From JAWXCE01 sp034440495 (GTDB lineage: Bacteria; Pseudomonadota; Alphaproteobacteria; Rhizobiales; Rhodomicrobiaceae), in assembly GCA_034440495.1 (NCBI GenBank), contig JAWXCE010000022.1:28273-92272 (forward strand): a DNA stretch of 64,000 nucleotides, in the 5' to 3' direction. Under the pieces are notes generated by a model that saw only the letters and a program-made list of their open reading frames with translations, did no database searches and was not told where the DNA came from. The stretch's first letter is position 1. The number at the start of each line of letters is the position of its first letter. Below are positions 59,757 through 64,000 of the stretch, piece after piece. A program made the translations under genes and the position numbers.

Positions 59757-61586
59757 ATGATAATCGAGGCCGCAAGCGCCTGGGAAATACCGACCGGGGG
59801 CAAAGCAAAGGCTCCGCGCATGCCTCGATGGCGGGCCTACGCGAATGCGTTAATGCGGCGATTCCGCCAGAAGTACAGCTTTACAAGCCTTACCCGCCGC
59901 ATTGTGGTTCTCAATGTGTTCGGGCTTATCATACTGGTCGCAGGGATATTATATCTTAACCAGTTTCGGGCCGGTCTTATCGACACCCGCGGCGACACCT
60001 TGATTGAGCACGGCAAACTGATTGCGCTGACACTCGCTGAAAAAGCCAGTGCTGAAGCTGAAAGACTTATCCCCGGCTCCGATTTGATGCTTCAGATGCC
60101 CTCCGGCTTGCGAGATGAGAGCGAGGAAATCAGCGCGTCTGCGCTATCCTTTGCGCTCAATCCTGAAACAGTGACCCCCGTGATCCGGCAGATCGCTAAA
60201 TCAACGGGCTTGCGAGCGCGCCTCTATAATGATGACGGCGTTTTGCTCGCTGACAGCAAGCGGCTTTACAGCAACGGACAGGTTTTGCGTTTCGATTTGG
60301 CTCCGGTCGAAGCGGTGCAGCCTGGCCTCTTCGAGAGCGCGTGGATCTGGGTAAAGAAACTGTCCAGCAATCGTAACTTGCCCGAGTATCGCGATATCGG
60401 ATCGGAAAACGGCAAGGCTTATAAGGAAATCAAGATCGCGTTGACGGGCCAGCCAATGAAGATGGTCAGCATCACGGCTCAAGGCGAAACCATAGTCAGC
60501 GCCAGTGTCCCCGTACAACGGATGCGCACGGTGATGGGGGCGCTGTTGCTGACGTCGCCTGAAGGAGAAATTGACCGTATCATCGCTAAGGAGCATATCG
60601 GCATTTTATACACGGCGGGTTTCGTCGTGTTTGTGACGTGCGTCTTATCGGTTCTCCTGGCGGGCACGATCGCCGAGCCAATGCGCCGCCTCGCCAACGG
60701 CGCAGAGCGTGTGCGCATGAGCATCCGCTCCCGCGAGCAGATCCCGGACTTCACGCACCGTTCGGATGAAATCGGGCATCTATCGCGCGCGCTAAGAGAC
60801 ATGACGACAACGCTTTTTCAGCGGGTGGACGCAACCGAATGCTTCGCCGCAGATGTCGCGCACGAGCTTAAAAATCCTCTCACCTCTTTGCGCAGCGCCG
60901 CAGATACTTTACACCTTTGCAAATCCGACGAAGAAAGAACGCGGCTCGTTGACATCATCAAGCACGATGTCCGCAGAATGGACCGCTTGATTGACGATAT
61001 CTCCGACGTGTCGCGGCTGGATGCGGAGCTGAAACGTGAAAAAGCCGAGCCGATTGACATTGCCAAACTCCTAAGCGTCTTATGCCCTGTCATAAACGAC
61101 ATCCACAGGCCCGGAACTCCGTTAATCGCTTTGGCGATTGAACGTCCGCCTGCCGTTGGGCGCGCCAAGCCTGATCTAGGCTTTCTCGTCAACGCGCATG
61201 ACAGCCGCCTTAGCCAGGTGCTTAACAACGTTATAGACAACGCAATCTCTTTTTCACCGCCAAGCGGTACGATTTACGTCACCGCGAAAGTTGGCCGCAA
61301 ACTGCGAGAAGTCGAAATTGCCATCGAGGACGAAGGGCCGGGCATAGCGCCTGAAAACCTCAAAAAGGTGTTTACACGTTTTTACACTGATAGGCCCGCT
61401 CATGAGGATTTCGGCCAGAATTCGGGGTTGGGTCTCCACATATCGCAGCAAATTATCGACGCCCATGGCGGGCGCATCTGGGCCGAGAACCGGACAAGCG
61501 CCACGCCACGCCGGTCCGGATCGACGCTAGCAACGGGTGAGCAAATTTACGGCGCTCGTTTCGTCATCCGTCTCCCACTAATTTAA
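59757..61586 (+). CDS. chvG: Sensor histidine kinase ChvG
   Basis: This 609-residue membrane kinase is the partner of ChvI. The N-terminal cytoplasmic part is basic. Membrane segments lie at about residues 48-70 and 282-303, with a periplasmic domain of about 210 residues between them. A HAMP linker, the phospho-acceptor helix DVAHELKNPLTSLRSAADTL, and ATPase boxes NNVIDNAISFSPP, EDEGPGIAPENL and GLGLHISQQIIDAHGG follow. The end KLRR-free core ARFVIRLPLI is normal. The gene is in the conserved order before hprK. Confidence 0.93.
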   Translation: MIIEAASAWEIPTGGKAKAPRMPRWRAYANALMRRFRQKYSFTSLTRRIVVLNVFGLIILVAGILYLNQFRAGLIDTRGDTLIEHGKLIALTLAEKASAEAERLIPGSDLMLQMPSGLRDESEEISASALSFALNPETVTPVIRQIAKSTGLRARLYNDDGVLLADSKRLYSNGQVLRFDLAPVEAVQPGLFESAWIWVKKLSSNRNLPEYRDIGSENGKAYKEIKIALTGQPMKMVSITAQGETIVSASVPVQRMRTVMGALLLTSPEGEIDRIIAKEHIGILYTAGFVVFVTCVLSVLLAGTIAEPMRRLANGAERVRMSIRSREQIPDFTHRSDEIGHLSRALRDMTTTLFQRVDATECFAADVAHELKNPLTSLRSAADTLHLCKSDEERTRLVDIIKHDVRRMDRLIDDISDVSRLDAELKREKAEPIDIAKLLSVLCPVINDIHRPGTPLIALAIERPPAVGRAKPDLGFLVNAHDSRLSQVLNNVIDNAISFSPPSGTIYVTAKVGRKLREVEIAIEDEGPGIAPENLKKVFTRFYTDRPAHEDFGQNSGLGLHISQQIIDAHGGRIWAENRTSATPRRSGSTLATGEQIYGARFVIRLPLI

Positions 61587-61621
61587 CGGCTTTAGCGCCT
61601 GCACCCGTTGGGGACAATGAT

Positions 61622-62074
61622 TTGCAGTCAACAGTGCACGCCACTTGCGTTTTACTCGGGCAGCGCGCGGTGCTTATCCGGGGGTCAGTCGGCGCGGGCA
61701 AATCCGATCTCGCTTTACGGCTGATTTCCTCTCCCGCGCCAGCTTTTGCACATCCGGCAGCGCATGCAATCTTGGTCGCCGATGACATTGTGCGGCTGCA
61801 TGTTGCAAATGCGCGACTCATCGCCAGCCCACCGCCTGAGATCGCGGGAAAGCTGGAGGTTCGCGGCGTCGGAATCGTTAATGTGGATTATTGCGAGCGC
61901 GCTGAAGTGTGTCTTCTGGTCGATCTCGCGCATTTAGACGACATTCCGCGCATGCCAGACGAGCCGTCGCTCCTTGAAACTATCCACGGCGCAAGTTTGC
62001 CGCGCATTTCACTTTATCCGTTTGAGCCATCAGCGCCTGTCAAGCTATGGCTTGCGCTTTATCGTTTGGCCTAG
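61622..62074 (+). CDS. hprK: HPr kinase/phosphorylase, short alphaproteobacterial form
   Basis: HprK phosphorylates HPr on serine. The alphaproteobacterial form lacks the N-terminal domain and has about 150 residues, as here. Walker A is RGSVGAGKSDLALRL; VADDIVRLH follows, then the family region LEVRGVGIVNVDY. The TTG start at 61622 follows a GGGGA site. It sits between chvG and the EIIA gene, linking envelope sensing with the nitrogen-type PTS. Confidence 0.9.
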   Translation: MQSTVHATCVLLGQRAVLIRGSVGAGKSDLALRLISSPAPAFAHPAAHAILVADDIVRLHVANARLIASPPPEIAGKLEVRGVGIVNVDYCERAEVCLLVDLAHLDDIPRMPDEPSLLETIHGASLPRISLYPFEPSAPVKLWLALYRLA

Positions 62075-62258
62075 AGCGATGACTTATTATCTAGAGTGAT
62101 GGATCATGTGTTTTTTAGCCTACCCCGGCAAAAATGAATGCATTTTCGTCAGCAATGCGATGACAAACGAGCGCCAATCGGTATCATGGTTATACAGCGC
62201 GCTTTATTCCGGCTGCGACTGATGATACCATTCTGAATTAACAACCCGATTGAGCCAA

Positions 62259-62660
62259 ATGATTGGCGTAGTCATCGTCACACATGGCAACCTTGCCAAA
62301 GAGTTTAGAGCAGCGCTCGAACATGTGGTAGGTCCGCAGGAACAGATTGCGACCATCTGCATCACTCCCCAGGATGACATCGAGGAACGCCGCAAAGCGA
62401 TTATCAAGGCCATCGCTGACGTCAATACAGGCGATGGCGCCGTGCTGCTCACCGATATGTTCGGCGGAACGCCATCCAACCTGGCGATCTCGGTTATGGA
62501 TGGCGCGGTGGTCGAGGTCATCGCGGGCATCAACCTCCCCATGCTGGTTAAGCTGGCGCGCGTGCGCGAAGACGCGACAATCGAAGACGCCATCCGCCAG
62601 GCGCAAGAGGCCGGGCGCAAATACATCCATGTCGCCAGTCACGTCCTGACCGGCAAATAA
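62259..62660 (+). CDS. PTS mannose-type EIIA protein
   Basis: This 133-residue EIIA-Man domain protein is part of the regulatory PTS of alphaproteobacteria. The phosphorylated histidine lies in IGVVIVTHGNLAKEF; LLTDMFGGTPSNLAISVM is the family motif. I chose ATG 62259; TTG 62250 is possible. Upstream lies an eight-base inverted repeat, GGTATCAT (62180-62187) and ATGATACC (62222-62229), which could be a leader structure. No sugar-specific transport genes are nearby. Confidence 0.92.
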   Translation: MIGVVIVTHGNLAKEFRAALEHVVGPQEQIATICITPQDDIEERRKAIIKAIADVNTGDGAVLLTDMFGGTPSNLAISVMDGAVVEVIAGINLPMLVKLARVREDATIEDAIRQAQEAGRKYIHVASHVLTGK

Positions 62661-62725
62661 ACCTGCAAGAATCATCGTCCAGCGCTTAAAGTGGAGTCTG
62701 CAAAAAGACCACTAATGGATGCAGC

Positions 62726-63028
62726 ATGAACCTTGTGCCGACCGAAGGCGTCTATCAATGCCTCGCCGAAGTGACGATACCCAACGACAAGGGATTGCAT
62801 GCGCGCGCCTCCGCCATGTTTGTGAAATGCGCCGAACAGTTCGACGCGGAGATTTTCGTTAAAAAGGATGGCGAGACGGTTGGCGGCACCTCGATCATGG
62901 GCCTGATGATGCTTTACGCTATCAAAGGCTCGACCATCCTCATCGAAACCGAAGGCCCGGACGCAGAGGAGGCAATGGAAGCTCTCGTCGCGCTGGTGGA
63001 AGCGGGCTTCCACGAGATGGATGAGTGA
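62726..63028 (+). CDS. ptsH: Phosphocarrier protein HPr
   Basis: HPr passes phosphate from enzyme I to EIIA and is itself a target of HprK. The 100 residues include the active histidine in NDKGLHARASAMFVK and the regulatory-serine region GGTSIMGLMML. The N-terminus is a little longer than usual. Its stop overlaps the GTG of the frameshifted SDR gene as GTGA. Confidence 0.94.
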   Translation: MNLVPTEGVYQCLAEVTIPNDKGLHARASAMFVKCAEQFDAEIFVKKDGETVGGTSIMGLMMLYAIKGSTILIETEGPDAEEAMEALVALVEAGFHEMDE

Positions 63029-63778
63029 CAGATTTCCCAAAAGTGCTCGTCATTACCGGCGCGGGACGTGGAATCGGCGCGGCTATAGCCCGGCTTGCAG
63101 CGCAACGGGGCGCGGCTATCGCGGTCAACTATGCAATCGACGCGCAGTCGGCTGCGGCCGTTGTCGACCAGATACGGCATGAGGGTGGCAAGGCGCTCGC
63201 CATTCAGGGCGATGTCGGCGTCGAGGCTACATCATCCGTTTGTTTGAGGAAACCGAGCAGCGCCTCGGCCCAATCGACGGGCTGGTCAACAACGCCGGTA
63301 TCAGCGGCGGTTTTGCGAAAGTCGAAAACGTTACCGCGGAGGCGCTGACACGTCTGATGGCTGTTAATATCACCGGCTCGTTTCTGTGCGCTCGCGAGGC
63401 GATCAAGCGCATGGCGAAAAGTGGGGGCGGCGCGGGCGGCGTGATAGTCAACATGTCGTCCATCGCCGCGCGGACAGGCAGCGCTGGCGAGTGGATTCAC
63501 TACGCCGCCACCAAAGGCGCCATCAATAGCTTCACCTACGGTCTAGCGCGTGAAGTCGCCGCTGACGGTATTCGCGTCAATGCCGTGGAGCCGGGGTTCA
63601 TCGAAAGCGATTTCCATGCGGCGGCTGGAGAACCGGGGCGCATGGCAAGGCTCGCCCCCACGATCCCGATGCAGCGTGCGGGCACGCCGGAGGAATGCGC
63701 CGAAGCCGCGGTCTGCTGTTGTCGAACGCCTGCCCTTACGCCACCGGCGCCATCCTAGAAGTCGGTGGCGGTCGCTGA
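63025..63778 (+). pseudogene. Short-chain dehydrogenase/reductase broken by two one-base deletions
   Basis: The first frame holds the cofactor loop VLVITGAGRGIGAAIARLAA and runs to GDVGVEA. One base is missing after 63228; restoring it gives ADIIRLFEETEQRLGPIDGL with VNNAG. The middle frame has MSSIAARTG and the catalytic YAATKGAINSF, VNAVEPGFIES. A second missing base near 63715 separates the end, which should read YATGAILEVGGGR and stop at 63778. With both bases restored it would be a normal SDR of about 251 residues. The GTGA overlap with ptsH shows it once belonged to the operon. Its substrate is unknown. Confidence 0.85.
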
Positions 63779-63788
63779 TAGCTGCATC

Positions 63789-63808
63789 ATATAACAAAAT
63801 GTTTATAT
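63789..63808. promoter_or_regulatory. AT-rich inverted repeat upstream of ahcY
   Basis: ATATAA and TTATAT pair around eight bases (63789-63808), about 80 bases before ahcY. It is a possible operator for a methyl-cycle regulator or a leader hairpin; I cannot match it to a known site. Confidence 0.25.
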
Positions 63809-63885
63809 CTTTATTGCGTGCGCCGGTTGCAGCCGTTATATAGACCGCAGAATCGTAACCGCCGCAGGACAAGGGTTGAATGCAG

Positions 63886-64000
63886 ATGAACGACATGAGC
63901 GCGTCGACAGACTTTATTGTCAAAGACCTTAGCCTCGCCGAATGGGGCCGCAAGGAACTCGACATCGCCGAGACCGAGATGCCCGGCCTGATGTCCGCGC
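63886..64000 (+). CDS. ahcY: Adenosylhomocysteinase, 5' part
   Basis: The gene runs off the right edge. AhcY cleaves S-adenosylhomocysteine to adenosine and homocysteine in the methyl cycle. The first residues, FIVKDLSLAEWGRKELDIAE and TEMPGLMSA, are the invariant N-terminus of the enzyme. Starts at 63880, 63886 and 63895 are all possible; GGG at 63873-63875 favours 63880 or 63886. It follows the PTS genes as in other rhizobia. Confidence 0.93.
   Translation, partial: MNDMSASTDFIVKDLSLAEWGRKELDIAETEMPGLMSA

Noticed and set aside
63779..63879. Possible S-adenosylhomocysteine or S-adenosylmethionine riboswitch before ahcY
   Set aside because: Only about 100 bases with one weak AT hairpin; none of the conserved riboswitch core elements is visible.
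1..64000. CRISPR arrays, tRNA or rRNA genes, complete insertion sequences
   Set aside because: No regularly spaced short repeats, no tRNA-like cloverleaf with a GGTTCRA arm, no rRNA sequence and no transposase frame were seen; the repeats present are REP-like palindromes.

Overview
The window is a stretch of high-GC (mostly 60-70 %) chromosome from an alphaproteobacterium, most likely a methylotroph of the Hyphomicrobiales (Rhizobiales). Three blocks support this: the order mur-ftsQAZ-lpxC-bamD-recN-ligA; the order chvI-chvG-hprK-EIIA-ptsH-ahcY; and a block of serine-cycle genes (mcl, ppc, mtkB, mtkA, sga, hprA) for C1 assimilation. I do not assign a genus.

Layout. 1-14.5 kb: cell-wall and division cluster (murC 3' end, murB, an inserted DNA methyltransferase-nuclease fusion, ddl, ftsQ, ftsA, ftsZ), then lpxC, bamD, recN and ligA. 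14.5-21.9 kb: an IalB-family protein, an orphan YejA-like binding protein, a degenerate AMP-binding protein, SemiSWEET, aminopeptidase P and a DUF1127 protein. 21.9-28.5 kb: prmA, a DUF3754/TMEM143 protein and uvrD. Here the 3' end of uvrD occurs twice, around a 312-base AT-rich remnant of a SIR2-like gene. Two toxin-antitoxin modules with broken toxins and a chaA fragment follow. 28.6-41.3 kb: AsmA, then the serine cycle in two divergent groups (mtkA-mtkB-ppc-mcl leftward, sga-hprA rightward). 41.4-46.2 kb: two small exported proteins, an OmpR/EnvZ-type pair, radC and map. 46.2-48.5 kb: a SacI-type restriction-modification locus with frameshifts in both genes. 48.5-58.9 kb: a CopG-like protein, PHB-depolymerase-family esterase, sfsA, a CinA-type protein, a histone-deacetylase-family enzyme, xseB, dxs, a SET-domain protein, an RlmD/TrmA-type RNA methyltransferase, hsp20 with a ROSE-like RNA thermometer in its leader, and a lysophospholipase-like hydrolase. 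59-64 kb: chvI-chvG-hprK-EIIA-HPr, a frameshifted SDR gene and the start of ahcY.

How the genes work together. Sga and HprA carry glyoxylate-derived amino transfer on to glycerate. Ppc, MtkAB and Mcl carboxylate PEP and split malyl-CoA into glyoxylate and acetyl-CoA. ChvGI with HprK, EIIA and HPr form the usual alphaproteobacterial envelope-stress and PTS-Ntr regulatory block.

The most unusual content is a set of decaying defence and addiction genes: the SIR2-like remnant, a SacI-type RM pair, VapC and a RelE/ParE-like toxin. Most carry single-base deletions, while roughly 50 kb of core genes carry none. The one defence-type gene that looks intact is the methyltransferase-nuclease fusion inside the essential mur-fts operon. 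Two families of palindromic repeats are scattered through the window, and one copy has extended the MurB reading frame. I saw no rRNA, tRNA, CRISPR array or intact insertion sequence.
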